DNA of 64,000 nucleotides from CAKZQX01 sp034436755 (GTDB taxonomy: Bacteria > Chloroflexota > Chloroflexia > Chloroflexales > Chloroflexaceae), in NCBI GenBank assembly GCA_034436755.1, contig DAOTVB010000193.1, positions 1 to 64,000 on the forward strand, written 5' to 3'. The notes beneath the pieces were generated by a model. That model was not told where the DNA came from. It saw nothing but the letters and a program-made list of their open reading frames with translations, and did no database searches. The position numbers and the translations under genes were made by a program. Shown one piece after another: positions 26,972 through 35,118 of this stretch; positions within the stretch are counted from its first letter, which is position 1; every line of letters starts with the position of its first letter.

Positions 26972-27756
26972 ATCTCCCTATACAGTTCATAACGTTTATA
27001 ACGCTTTGTTGCTATGAGATTAGACTCAGTGCTAGTGTCAAATTCCATAAAGAGGTAAGACCCATCAGACAAAATCTTTATACCAATGGGTCGAACAGTT
27101 AGATCAATAAAATTCTGTTGCGCGAACTTGACCATCTGAGTAATCTGAACAACGCCTAAACGGTCCTTTGGCGATGCAGATTTTGCTTCTACTGGCAATA
27201 TAAACCCGCTTCCGTCAGCGTCTATACCAATGTACAAGTCATCAACTTCAACCTGTCCAACACCACGGACTGTTGTCCTAAAGTGACCTTGAAGATGGTA
27301 AGTTGTTAGTGAAGTAAATGTATCTATCAAGCGATTATAACGAACACGCGCCAGAACAGCCTGTTCATCTTTACTCTGGTATTTCAGAAGTATTTGTGGT
27401 GTAGAGTCGAGAATACGAGTTATCTCTACATCAGATGGAATGTCAACATAAAGAGAACGCAGCAGATGAACGAATACATATTTACCTTTACCGGCTCCAT
27501 CTATCGCCCAATTCCCATGTGCGAGAATGGATGCAGGTAATGAAGAACGTCCAGTACGATACGTATATGCAATATCAGGAACATTGTTAATTACCAAACC
27601 AAGCTCATTAATTGCACGAACAATGTCCGCCTTGGTGAAAGGTAAGCGATCAGTATCCGGGTTATTCTTACGCAAAAGCTCAAAAACTCGCGCAATAACC
27701 CGGTCATATTCGCGCTGTGTGGTGCCACCTTGTTCAGAAAGTAATGGCTCTTCCAC
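26968..27756 (-). CDS. Type II restriction endonuclease, PD-(D/E)xK type
   Basis: A 262-residue protein with no overall family I can name. It has a clear PD-(D/E)xK core: VEVDDLYIGIDADGSG supplies the Asp and FILPVEAKS the Glu-x-Lys (about residues 180-205), followed by VVQITQMVKFAQQ. An N-terminal helical part (INELGLVINNVPDI) may recognise DNA. It sits immediately before the methyltransferase with a four-base overlap, the standard arrangement of a Type II pair, which is the main evidence for the call. The gene is markedly AT-richer than its neighbours, a sign of recent transfer. Confidence 0.82.
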   Translation of the reverse strand: MEEPLLSEQGGTTQREYDRVIARVFELLRKNNPDTDRLPFTKADIVRAINELGLVINNVPDIAYTYRTGRSSLPASILAHGNWAIDGAGKGKYVFVHLLRSLYVDIPSDVEITRILDSTPQILLKYQSKDEQAVLARVRYNRLIDTFTSLTTYHLQGHFRTTVRGVGQVEVDDLYIGIDADGSGFILPVEAKSASPKDRLGVVQITQMVKFAQQNFIDLTVRPIGIKILSDGSYLFMEFDTSTESNLIATKRYKRYELYREI

Positions 27757-27778
27757 TATGATATAACCTTATTTTCTC

Positions 27779-28627
27779 TTAGCCCTGTAACTGCAACGTC
27801 TGCAGATAGGCCGCCAGCGCCTCTTGCCAGGGGCGAAGCGTAATACCCAGGGCACTCCCGGCAATATTTGCCAGGGCGGTGTAGGGCGGCGGCGTGCTGG
27901 CGCGCTGGTACTCGGCCAGGGTGATGGGGGTCAGCGGTACTGCGTCATACCCGGCCTGGCGCATAATCTCCTGGGCAAACGCATAGCGGGAGCAGAATCC
28001 GCTGTTGGTGAAGTGGTAGGTGCCGTAGAAGGGCAGGTTGATCAGATGCGCAATCGCTTCGGCCAGATCCGGCGCATAGGTCGGGTTGCCAATCTCATCG
28101 GCAACCATACGCAGGCCCGTCGCAGGTGGATTTGCCGCCAGCCGCAGGATGGTCCGCACAAAGTTGCGTTCGCCGCCAAAGAGCCAGGCGATCCGCACAA
28201 TGTAGAAGCGCTGCAGCAACTCGCGCACAACCTGCTCGCCCACCCATTTGGATTGACCATATGGATTGATCGGACCCACTGGATCATACTCGGTGTAAGG
28301 CGTGTCGGCGGTGCCCGGAAAGACCTCGTTGGTGCTGATATAGACCAGGGGCACATCCAGTTGCCGACAGGCCAGCGCAACATACCGGGTACCCAGACCG
28401 TTGATGCGGTAGGCCAGCAGCGGGTCTTGTGCGCAGCCATCAACGTTGGTGTAGGCCGCCGGGTGGATCACCAGGTGCGCATTGGTAGCGACGATCTGGG
28501 CAACGGCATCGGGCCGGCCGAGGTCAAAATCACTCTCGTTTAATGTTACGATATCGTGTTCCGGGGCCAGCGTGGCACAGAGCGCGCTCCCCAGTTGTCC
28601 GTTCGCTCCCGTGATTGCGATACGCAT
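27779..28627 (-). CDS. rfbD: dTDP-4-dehydrorhamnose reductase
   Basis: Extended short-chain reductase making dTDP-L-rhamnose with NADPH, the last step of the rhamnose donor pathway. It shows ITGANGQLG (cofactor loop), HPAAYTNVDGCAQDP, the catalytic STNEVFPGTA and YGQSK (Tyr-x3-Lys), and RIAWLFG. The 282 residues are typical. It heads a minus-strand run followed after 22 bases by the restriction nuclease, then the methyltransferase and the glycosyltransferase. rfbA, rfbB and rfbC are not in the window. Confidence 0.93.
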   Translation of the reverse strand: MRIAITGANGQLGSALCATLAPEHDIVTLNESDFDLGRPDAVAQIVATNAHLVIHPAAYTNVDGCAQDPLLAYRINGLGTRYVALACRQLDVPLVYISTNEVFPGTADTPYTEYDPVGPINPYGQSKWVGEQVVRELLQRFYIVRIAWLFGGERNFVRTILRLAANPPATGLRMVADEIGNPTYAPDLAEAIAHLINLPFYGTYHFTNSGFCSRYAFAQEIMRQAGYDAVPLTPITLAEYQRASTPPPYTALANIAGSALGITLRPWQEALAAYLQTLQLQG

Positions 28628-28640
28628 AGTTTATAATTCC

Positions 28641-28691
28641 GTAGTCGGTATGCCGTAGTCCGTAATCTGTAGTCGGTATGCCGTAGTCCGT
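28641..28691 (+). repeat. Two direct 23-bp repeats in an intergenic region
   Basis: Identical 23-base units at 28641-28663 and 28669-28691 (beginning GTAGTCGGTATGCCG), separated by AATCT. Each unit itself contains near-repeats of CGTAGTC. They lie upstream of rfbD on the divergent side of the NrtR-like gene. Confidence 0.85.
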
Positions 28692-28793
28692 GACCGCAAA
28701 GCAAGAGTAGCAGATTGGGGGAATGGCGTCAACTTGCCGGTTGCCGGTTGCCCGTCGCCAATAGCTTGACACATCTGCGCTATACGAGTATAC

Positions 28794-28814
28794 TTAGTGT
28801 GCAAATAACACTAA
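28794..28814. promoter_or_regulatory. Palindromic operator before the NrtR-like gene
   Basis: TTAGTGT (28794-28800), spacer GCAAATA, ACACTAA (28808-28814): a perfect 7-bp inverted repeat 17 bases before the start codon. The GTGT-N7-ACAC core is repeated before the nicotinamidase gene (29746-29760). This fits a shared repressor site of the NrtR regulon. Confidence 0.75.
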
Positions 28815-28831
28815 ATACCAAGGAGCCTGGA

Positions 28832-29557
28832 ATGGAGGAGACCGCCGAAACATACGATGCTTCGCGCTACGAGCGGCCATCGGTTACGGTGGACGTTGTG
28901 ATCTTTACGGTTATTAACGGCGAACTACATGTGCTGATGGTGCTGCGGCGGCGCTGGCCCTACGAAGGCTACTGGGCCGTGCCGGGCGGCTTTATCAACA
29001 TGGATGAATCGCTGGAGCAGGCCGCGCGCCGTGAACTGGAGGAGGAAACCGGCGTGCGTAATGTCTACCTGGAGCAACTCTACACGTTTGGCAATCCCCA
29101 GCGCGATCCGCGTACACGAGTTATCAGCGTCGCCTATATTGCTATCGTCCGCGCCGATGTGCAGGAGCTGCATGTGAGTGATGAGAGTAGCGATGTACGC
29201 TGGTTCCCGGTACGCGCGCTCCCGGAAAAGCTGGCGTTTGATCACGAGGAGATCCTGAACTATGCCCTCTCGCGCCTGCGTTCCAAACTCGAGTATACTA
29301 CACTGGCATTTCAACTCCTGCCGGAGGTGTTCAGTATCCTGGAGTTGAAGCATATCTACGAGCAGATCCTGGGCGAGTCGCTGGATAAGGGAAACTTCTA
29401 CCGGAAGATCAAAGAGGCCGGCATCCTGGAAGAGACCAGTATGGTGCGTGAAGGACGTGGCCGTCCAACGCGGTTGTGGCGCTTCAAGCGTGATCGGGGG
29501 GACAAGCAGTTTGTGTTCCGCTGGCGTGAGGATCGCCTCGACGATGAGAGTGGATGA
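28832..29557 (+). CDS. nrtR: NrtR-like Nudix regulator of NAD metabolism
   Basis: A 241-residue protein with an N-terminal Nudix domain (about 15-150) and a C-terminal winged helix (about 160-225, QILGESLDKGNFYRKIKEAGILEET ... GRPTRLWRF), the NrtR architecture. NrtR proteins repress NAD synthesis or salvage genes and release DNA on binding ADP-ribose. The Nudix box is intact (GFINMDE then RELEEETGV), so ADP-ribose hydrolysis remains possible. The ATG has AAGGAG ten bases upstream and a 7-7-7 palindrome before that. The nicotinamidase gene downstream is a natural target. A plain ADP-ribose pyrophosphatase is the alternative but does not explain the C-terminal domain. Confidence 0.88.
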   Translation: MEETAETYDASRYERPSVTVDVVIFTVINGELHVLMVLRRRWPYEGYWAVPGGFINMDESLEQAARRELEEETGVRNVYLEQLYTFGNPQRDPRTRVISVAYIAIVRADVQELHVSDESSDVRWFPVRALPEKLAFDHEEILNYALSRLRSKLEYTTLAFQLLPEVFSILELKHIYEQILGESLDKGNFYRKIKEAGILEETSMVREGRGRPTRLWRFKRDRGDKQFVFRWREDRLDDESG

Positions 29558-29634
29558 TGCACCTGGTAGGGAGCAAAAGATGTTTTGCCCCTGCCGGGTG
29601 CGCAGGTTCGCACCAACCGTCTGGGAACGGTGAA

Positions 29635-29715
29635 CGGAACAGGACATGCTGCCGCAGGTACAGTGTACCGCTATCGAAGGTAAACGTCCGGGTTGCGCAT
29701 CCACCGCGTAACGTA
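29635..29715 (-). repeat. Family A fragment
   Basis: Contains CATGCTGCCGCAGG, AAACGTCCGGGTT and the end-like CCACCGCGTAACG, matching one side of family A copies. The left end and hairpin core are missing. It lies between the NrtR-like and nicotinamidase genes. Confidence 0.6.
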
Positions 29716-29745
29716 ATATCGGTAAGGGACCGTATCGCTGGATAA

Positions 29746-29760
29746 GTGTTCTGAATACAC
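29746..29760. promoter_or_regulatory. Second GTGT-N7-ACAC operator, before nicotinamidase
   Basis: GTGT (29746-29749), seven bases TCTGAAT, ACAC (29757-29760), 16 bases before the nicotinamidase ATG. It has the same core and spacing as the site before the NrtR-like gene, so both promoters are probably controlled by that protein. Confidence 0.7.
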
Positions 29761-29776
29761 AAAGGAGTGTGATGTT

Positions 29777-30493
29777 ATGTCTGGTAAAATCAATCTCCTC
29801 GATCAGGCGCGGCCGTTCCTGGCCTACCTGAGTGACTGGTACGACAATCTGCCCGACGTTGCGTTTGCCGACGTTATCGCCGGGCAGCCGGAGCAGGTAG
29901 CGCTCTTCTCGGTGGATATGATTAATGGCTTTTGCAAAGAGGGACCGCTGGCGGGTGAGCGCGTGGGTGCGCTGATCGAGCCGGTTGTGACGCTCTTCCA
30001 GCAGGCGCACGATCTAGGGGTGCGCGCATTGCTGCTGGCCCAGGATAATCATGATCCCGATACGCCTGAGTTTGCCGCCTATCCCGCTCACTGTGTTGCC
30101 GGGACATTCGAGAGTCAGGCGGTTGCCGAGATCCAGGAACTGCCGTTTGCCAATGAACTGACGACCATCACCAAAAACTCGTTGAGCGCCGATATCGGTA
30201 CCGAGCTGGGGAACTGGATCCGCGAACGGCCGCAACTCAGCACCTTTGTGATCATCGGCGACTGTACCGATCTCTGCGTCTACAGCGCGGCTATGCATCT
30301 GCGCCTCTATGCCAATGCGCATAATCTGCAGCGCCGGGTGATTGTTCCGGCGGGTGCGGTAGATACCTTCGACACGCCGGTCAGCGTAGCGCGCGATCTG
30401 AACATCAAGGCCCACCCCGGCGATCTGCACCATGTCCTCTTCCTGCATCATATGGCAATGAATGGAGTTGAAGTGGTTGCGCATCTGACCTGA
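29777..30493 (+). CDS. pncA: Nicotinamidase (isochorismatase-like hydrolase)
   Basis: Predicted to deaminate nicotinamide to nicotinate for NAD salvage. The catalytic triad of the cysteine hydrolase superfamily is visible: Asp47 (LFSVDMINGF), Lys133 (ITKNSLSAD) and Cys167 (GDCTDLCVYSAAM). Candidate metal ligands are in QDNHDPDTPEF and PAHC, as in PncA. The 238 residues are slightly long because of N- and C-terminal additions. AAGGAG stands nine bases before the ATG. The function call rests on these residues and on the operator shared with the NrtR-like gene. Another isochorismatase-family amidase is possible. Confidence 0.82.
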   Translation: MSGKINLLDQARPFLAYLSDWYDNLPDVAFADVIAGQPEQVALFSVDMINGFCKEGPLAGERVGALIEPVVTLFQQAHDLGVRALLLAQDNHDPDTPEFAAYPAHCVAGTFESQAVAEIQELPFANELTTITKNSLSADIGTELGNWIRERPQLSTFVIIGDCTDLCVYSAAMHLRLYANAHNLQRRVIVPAGAVDTFDTPVSVARDLNIKAHPGDLHHVLFLHHMAMNGVEVVAHLT

Positions 30494-30550
30494 TAGCGGG
30501 TAGCAGCGGGGGGCAGTGGACCGGCTGCCCCGCTTGCCAGACACCGCGAC

Positions 30551-30581
30551 CGGCATTTCGCTCCGTTTGACGGAGATGCCG
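30551..30581 (+). terminator. Hairpin after nicotinamidase gene
   Basis: CGGCAT (30551-30556) with ATGCCG (30576-30581) and, inside, CTCCG (30561-30565) with CGGAG (30571-30575) form an interrupted stem followed by TTATTCT. A second imperfect GC hairpin (AGCGGGG...CCCCGCT) lies at 30505-30534. Confidence 0.6.
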
Positions 30582-30645
30582 TTATTCTGCTACAATCGCG
30601 CGGTGGTAGTAGTGGCTTTCACAATAGGAACAAGATGGTTACGAT

Positions 30646-31251
30646 ATGAGTGAAGCAACGCCAGAAACTCTCGAAGGGCAGACTGACGAGTTTGGAATCG
30701 AAGCCGTGCGCGAGCTGCTCCAGATGATTGAGCAGACCGATATTACCGAACTGCTGATCGAGCGCGGTACGTCGAAGCTGCACGTGAAACGCGGCAATGC
30801 CGCTCCGCATGCGCCGCAATCGCCGATGTCTACACTTCCGCTGGCACTGAGTGTGCCGCCGATGCATCATGCGCCCGGTATGCCGCATGCACCCGGCCAG
30901 GTACCACATGTACCGCACCACGCGCATTATGCGCCGCCGCCGGCCCAGTCCGCGCCACCCTATGCAACGGCCCACTCCGAAGTTGCCTCCGAGGGATCGG
31001 AAATCGCTGAAGGTGAAATGGTTACGTCGCCGATGGTTGGTACCTTCTATGCTTCACCCTCGCCCAAGGATCCACCGTTTGTGAGTGAGGGCGACGAAGT
31101 ACATGCCGGTGACACGGTAGGCATTGTCGAGGCAATGAAGATGATGAACGAGATTGAGACGGAAATTACCGGAAAGGTTATACAGATTCTGGTGCAAAAT
31201 GAGCAGCCAGTTGAGTATGGCCAGCCGCTGATGGTGATTGCCCCGCACTAG
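30646..31251 (+). CDS. accB: Biotin carboxyl carrier protein of acetyl-CoA carboxylase
   Basis: Carries biotin between biotin carboxylase and carboxyltransferase in malonyl-CoA synthesis, which in some Chloroflexi also feeds the 3-hydroxypropionate cycle. The C-terminal lipoyl/biotinyl domain (about 125-201) holds the biotinylation motif VEAMKMMNEI. The N-terminal 45 residues match the BCCP helical domain (IRELLQMIEQTDITELLIERG). Between them is a His/Pro/Met-rich linker (MHHAPGMPHAPGQVPHVPHH). accC is not adjacent. Confidence 0.94.
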   Translation: MSEATPETLEGQTDEFGIEAVRELLQMIEQTDITELLIERGTSKLHVKRGNAAPHAPQSPMSTLPLALSVPPMHHAPGMPHAPGQVPHVPHHAHYAPPPAQSAPPYATAHSEVASEGSEIAEGEMVTSPMVGTFYASPSPKDPPFVSEGDEVHAGDTVGIVEAMKMMNEIETEITGKVIQILVQNEQPVEYGQPLMVIAPH

Positions 31252-31327
31252 CCGGTAGCCACAGATGATGAATGTGGGACGGTGGAGACGTGTCGTCTAG
31301 CATTTGTCGTCTGTGGTACACACATGT

Positions 31328-32536
31328 ATGTATATTCTCACCGTCACCGAGATGAATACCTACCTCCGGGAGTTGCTTGACGCCGAGCCGGTGTTGAGTG
31401 ATGTCTGGGTTGAGGGTGAAATCTCCAACTTTAAACGCCACACCTCCGGGCACTGTTATTTTAGTCTGAAAGAGGGCGATGCAGTGCTCAACGCGGTAAT
31501 GTGGAAAAGCTATGCGCTACGCCTGGGCGAATTGCCCCGCAACGGTGATGCGGTGCTGGCCCACGGCCGTGTTTCCTTCTATGAGATGGGCGGGAAACTG
31601 CAACTCTATGTCGATACCCTGCGCGCCGCCGGGGTCGGCTTTCTGCATGCTCAGTTTGAAGAACTCAAGCAGCGCCTGGACGCCGAGGGGCTGTTTGATA
31701 TCAGCCGTAAGCGTGCGCTGCCCCTGCTGCCGCGCCGGGTCGGGATTGTAACCTCGGGCAAGGGGGCCGCACTGCAGGATATGCTCAACGTGCTGGCCCG
31801 CCGTTGTCCGCTGGTCGAAGTGCTGATCAGCCCCTGCCTGGTGCAGGGCGAACAGGCTCCCGCCAGCATTGTCGCCGCGCTACAGACACTCGGCAAAACC
31901 GATGTTGATCTGATCATTGTTGCGCGTGGTGGCGGCTCGCTTGAAGACCTCTGGGCCTTTAACGCGGAAGAAGTTGCCCGTGCGATCTTTGCCAGTGCGG
32001 TTCCGCTGATTACCGGCATCGGGCACGAAACCGATACCACCATCGCCGACTATGTGGCCGATCTACGTGCGCCCACGCCGTCAGCCGCAGCGGAACTGGC
32101 CGTCCCGGAGCAGACTGAACTGCGCCTCTCCCTGGCAGCCCTGCGCCAGCAACTGGATGCCGCATTTGCTATGGGGATCGACACGCGCCGCCGACAACTG
32201 GCTGCAATGCACGACCGGTTGCGGCAGTACAACCCGACTATCCGCCTGCCCCACGCACGCCAGCAAGTCGATGATCTGCTGCGGCGGGCCGAGGCGCAGT
32301 TGCAGTATGGGTTGACGCTCCGGCAGACGCAGTTGCAGGGGCTCCAGGCCCAACTGTCTGCGCTGAGTCCTCAGGCAACCCTGGAACGGGGATACGCAGT
32401 TGTCCGCCAGGCAACCAATGGTACCGTTGTCACCCAGTCCACCCAGGTAGGTTCCGGTGAGACTCTCGTAATCACGTTGAAGGCTGGCAAACTGGTAGCA
32501 GATGTTGTAGAATCACAGGCAGAAGAGTCGGCCTAA
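31328..32536 (+). CDS. xseA: Exodeoxyribonuclease VII large subunit
   Basis: Catalytic subunit of ExoVII, which degrades single-stranded DNA to oligonucleotides in repair. N-terminal OB domain (LRELLDAEPVLSDVWVEGEISNFKRH), central nuclease domain with VGIVTSGKGAALQDML, VARGGGSLEDLWAFN and GIGHETDTTIADYVADLRAPTPSAAAE, and a C-terminal coiled coil. The 402 residues are the usual length. ATG at 31328 is favoured over a TTG eight codons earlier. xseB follows after 39 bases. Confidence 0.96.
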   Translation: MYILTVTEMNTYLRELLDAEPVLSDVWVEGEISNFKRHTSGHCYFSLKEGDAVLNAVMWKSYALRLGELPRNGDAVLAHGRVSFYEMGGKLQLYVDTLRAAGVGFLHAQFEELKQRLDAEGLFDISRKRALPLLPRRVGIVTSGKGAALQDMLNVLARRCPLVEVLISPCLVQGEQAPASIVAALQTLGKTDVDLIIVARGGGSLEDLWAFNAEEVARAIFASAVPLITGIGHETDTTIADYVADLRAPTPSAAAELAVPEQTELRLSLAALRQQLDAAFAMGIDTRRRQLAAMHDRLRQYNPTIRLPHARQQVDDLLRRAEAQLQYGLTLRQTQLQGLQAQLSALSPQATLERGYAVVRQATNGTVVTQSTQVGSGETLVITLKAGKLVADVVESQAEESA

Positions 32537-32575
32537 TTCCTATGGCATCCGCTCGATCACGACAAGGAACCCGCT

Positions 32576-32791
32576 ATGTCAGAAAACACACCCGTCGCAA
32601 CCTACGAAACGCTCTATCAACAGCTTCAGGAGGTTGTCAACCGGTTGGAGGCCGGAACGCTGCCCCTGGAGGAGTCGTTGCAACTCTACGAGCAGGGTGT
32701 GCAACTGGCCGCCGCATGCCAGCGTCTGCTCGACACCGCTGAACTACGTATTGAACAACTTCAGGTCGGTATGGGTGAGTCTGCCGACTAG
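32576..32791 (+). CDS. xseB: Exodeoxyribonuclease VII small subunit
   Basis: A 71-residue all-helical partner of XseA. The family signature YETLYQQLQEVVNRLEAGTL then PLEESLQLYEQGVQLA is complete. It is placed directly after xseA, as in most bacteria, and several subunits coat the XseA coiled coil. GACAAGGAACC lies upstream of the ATG. Confidence 0.96.
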   Translation: MSENTPVATYETLYQQLQEVVNRLEAGTLPLEESLQLYEQGVQLAAACQRLLDTAELRIEQLQVGMGESAD

Positions 32792-32803
32792 AAAGTGTAG
32801 GCT

Positions 32804-34825
32804 ATGGTCTCCGCCGAGTCTGTCCACCGTTACCCGCGCCTCCTCACCTGGTCGATTGAACTCTTCTGCACACTTATCGTACTACTGAGCAGCGTATACC
32901 TGGGCGCGGTACTCCTCCGCTCAGCCTGGGATCTCTTTGGGGTCGATTATGCGCTGGCCGAGTGGATACCCTTCCTGCGCGAAACGGTCGGCTGGGTCAG
33001 CACTATCGCCGATCAACCCCGCTTCGATGAGTTTATCACTCTGCTTCCCGCATTCACCTGGACGGCCCTGGCACTGCTGCTGGCGATTCTGCTGCGGAAC
33101 GCCTTCCCCGTGGTGCGCACCAGTTCCCGTGGCATGCTGATTGAGTTTGGCGGCAACTGGCTGCCGATCCGTTGGGAAGATCTCCATACGATAAAAGTGA
33201 CCAGTGATCTGTCGAATGAACGCTTTGTGTTGCTGGTGCAGCCGCGCAGCAAACAGCTTACCGGCTGGCATCTCTTCTACAGTCTGTTCTACTCGCTGGG
33301 GTTCCGGCCCGGCTTCCTGGTTACGTCACATATCAGCGACTTTGAGAAGCTGGTGAAGACCACACTTGATGAGAGCCGGAGTGTGGCGCAGGCAAAAGAC
33401 AATGTTCAGCCCGTCAATTTCAATGAGGCGGCCCAGTCACCTCTTTTTCGTATTCTGTTGAGCCCCGCTTCGTTTATTAGTCGGCGTGGTCCCGGCGAAA
33501 CCACACCCGAAAACGAGGAGGCCCTTGATGCTGCTCGCGCCAGCGGCGAACCCGTGCATGGGGTCTACCCGGCGCGGATTATGACGCTGATTAACTGGGG
33601 CGCGGTGCTGCTGGCGCTGCTGATGGTCTGGCACTATATCAGCTACTGGACCACATTCCTCGCGCTGGAGATCCCGGCACTGCGGGATGTCGGCTTCTTC
33701 CGGGGCGCGTTGACCCCGGCAGCCCTGGCCGATCTGGCAAGTTACTATCCCGAGCGGCCAATGCCCCTCCTGGGTACACCGGGGCTGCCCAATCTCCCGG
33801 CCCCGCTCTGGCTGCTGCTCGCGGCTCATCTGATGGTGCTCTTTGTGCTGGGAGTGCTGGCGGTGTTACGCAACCTGCTGCCACGCGTGGAAATCCGCCC
33901 CGAAGGGCTGGCGGTGCGCGTCATCGGCGGCTGGATTCCCACCCAGACACGCTGGAAAATGATTCCCTGGAAACAGTTTGCGGCAATTAAGGCGACCGAG
34001 TTTTCCGAGGAGAGCCAGATTCTGCTGCTCCAGACCCGTACCGCAGTTCTACCCGCCAGTTACCGGGTCAACAGCCTGATCTACGACGGCAGCTTCAAAA
34101 CCGGCCTGCTCGTCACTTCGGCTATGAGCAACTTCGAGTACATTATGCAGCAGGTGCTGGTCGCCGTCTCGCAACTGGAAGATCTGCGCGAACAGGAGGC
34201 CGAGTCACGCGGTGTCAGCCCCCCCGATCCGGTGCTGCAGCAAGACGCCCACTCCTGGCTGCTCTGGATGACTTTTAAACCACGCTCGGCCATCCAGGAT
34301 CTGGTTGATGTTGTCTGTGCCGAAACTAATCCGAGCCAGATGGAAACAGGCTGGCTGCGCCGGGCGGCACTGCCGATGTTCTGGGTAGCGCTACTCCCGG
34401 TGTTGATCTTCCTGACCAATGGCCTGCTGTTGACCGGTCACATCCCCGGCATCGGACTGATTCTCGGCCTGCTGCTGCTCTGGTTTATCGGGATGCTGGA
34501 GTGGCCGCTGATCAGCCTGCTCGCCATCCTGCTGGACGATACAACCGGCGGCGGCGAAGAGGGCTATCGTGCGCTCTACCTCTACCCGACGACGCAACTC
34601 CCACGGGTGTTACCGCTTATCGCCGGGCTGGTCTTGCTGGCGGTCGGATGGCCGGCCCTGGCAATCCTGGCCTGGATGGTAGCAATCGGCATGTCCGGCT
34701 GGCTCAGTGCAAACCTGTGGGACCGGCTCTACGGATGGAAGGGCAGCCAGCTTATCCTGGGCGGGTTGATGCCCGTGGTCTGGCAACTGCTGGTTCTGCT
34801 GATCTACGCGCTGGTGCAGCGTTAG
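32804..34825 (+). CDS. Multi-pass membrane protein with duplicated PH-like domain
   Basis: Not assigned to a named family. The 673 residues contain about eight hydrophobic segments. Two soluble modules look like a tandem duplication: about 105-190 (GMLIEFGGNWLPIRWEDL ... FRPGFLVTSHISDFEKLV) and about 365-450 (GLAVRVIGGWIPTQTRWKMI ... FKTGLLVTSAMSNFEYIM). Each has the beta pattern of bacterial PH domains, with the parallel motif GxLVTSxxSxFE. A C-terminal four-helix membrane part resembles Yip1-like segments. It starts 12 bases after xseB and is probably in the same transcript. The function is unknown. Confidence 0.75.
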   Translation: MVSAESVHRYPRLLTWSIELFCTLIVLLSSVYLGAVLLRSAWDLFGVDYALAEWIPFLRETVGWVSTIADQPRFDEFITLLPAFTWTALALLLAILLRNAFPVVRTSSRGMLIEFGGNWLPIRWEDLHTIKVTSDLSNERFVLLVQPRSKQLTGWHLFYSLFYSLGFRPGFLVTSHISDFEKLVKTTLDESRSVAQAKDNVQPVNFNEAAQSPLFRILLSPASFISRRGPGETTPENEEALDAARASGEPVHGVYPARIMTLINWGAVLLALLMVWHYISYWTTFLALEIPALRDVGFFRGALTPAALADLASYYPERPMPLLGTPGLPNLPAPLWLLLAAHLMVLFVLGVLAVLRNLLPRVEIRPEGLAVRVIGGWIPTQTRWKMIPWKQFAAIKATEFSEESQILLLQTRTAVLPASYRVNSLIYDGSFKTGLLVTSAMSNFEYIMQQVLVAVSQLEDLREQEAESRGVSPPDPVLQQDAHSWLLWMTFKPRSAIQDLVDVVCAETNPSQMETGWLRRAALPMFWVALLPVLIFLTNGLLLTGHIPGIGLILGLLLLWFIGMLEWPLISLLAILLDDTTGGGEEGYRALYLYPTTQLPRVLPLIAGLVLLAVGWPALAILAWMVAIGMSGWLSANLWDRLYGWKGSQLILGGLMPVVWQLLVLLIYALVQR

Positions 34826-34852
34826 GCACAATACCTTTCACATAGCAGAACC

Positions 34853-34935
34853 TGCGCGATAGCGTTGCAAATCGGGCATTTGCTCCAATGCAGAACGGTT
34901 CCACCTGCGGCAGCATGGAATTGCCGACAGCGATA
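34853..34935 (+). repeat. Possible family A fragment
   Basis: CCACCTGCGGCAGCATGGAA and the preceding AATCGGGCATTTG resemble the left arm of family A, but both the end and the core are missing. Confidence 0.4.
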
Positions 34936-34942
34936 GGCTGTT

Positions 34943-34991
34943 AACCTCCTGCAAGTTTAATCCGAAATGGATAAACCTGCAGGAGGTTTTT
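34943..34991 (+). terminator. Strong intrinsic terminator
   Basis: A 17-bp stem with one mismatch (34943-34959 and 34972-34988, containing AACCTCCTGCA and TGCAGGAGGTT), a 12-base loop and a run of five T (34987-34991). It ends the xseA-xseB-membrane protein transcript. The stem also holds the SD-like word AGGAGG. Confidence 0.9.
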
Positions 34992-35118
34992 GCATGTTCA
35001 AAACTAACCTGGTTGATCTGCTACCGTCCGCCTGCCACACCCGGACGCGCCCTTGCAGGTTGTGCGCAAACATCCTACAATGTGTCGTAGGATTGTGACG
35101 GCCAGGAGAGAGACGACC

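Noticed and set aside
28925..30010. 361-codon open frame on the minus strand
   Set aside because: It is antisense to the NrtR-like and nicotinamidase genes, whose Nudix box and catalytic residues are clear.
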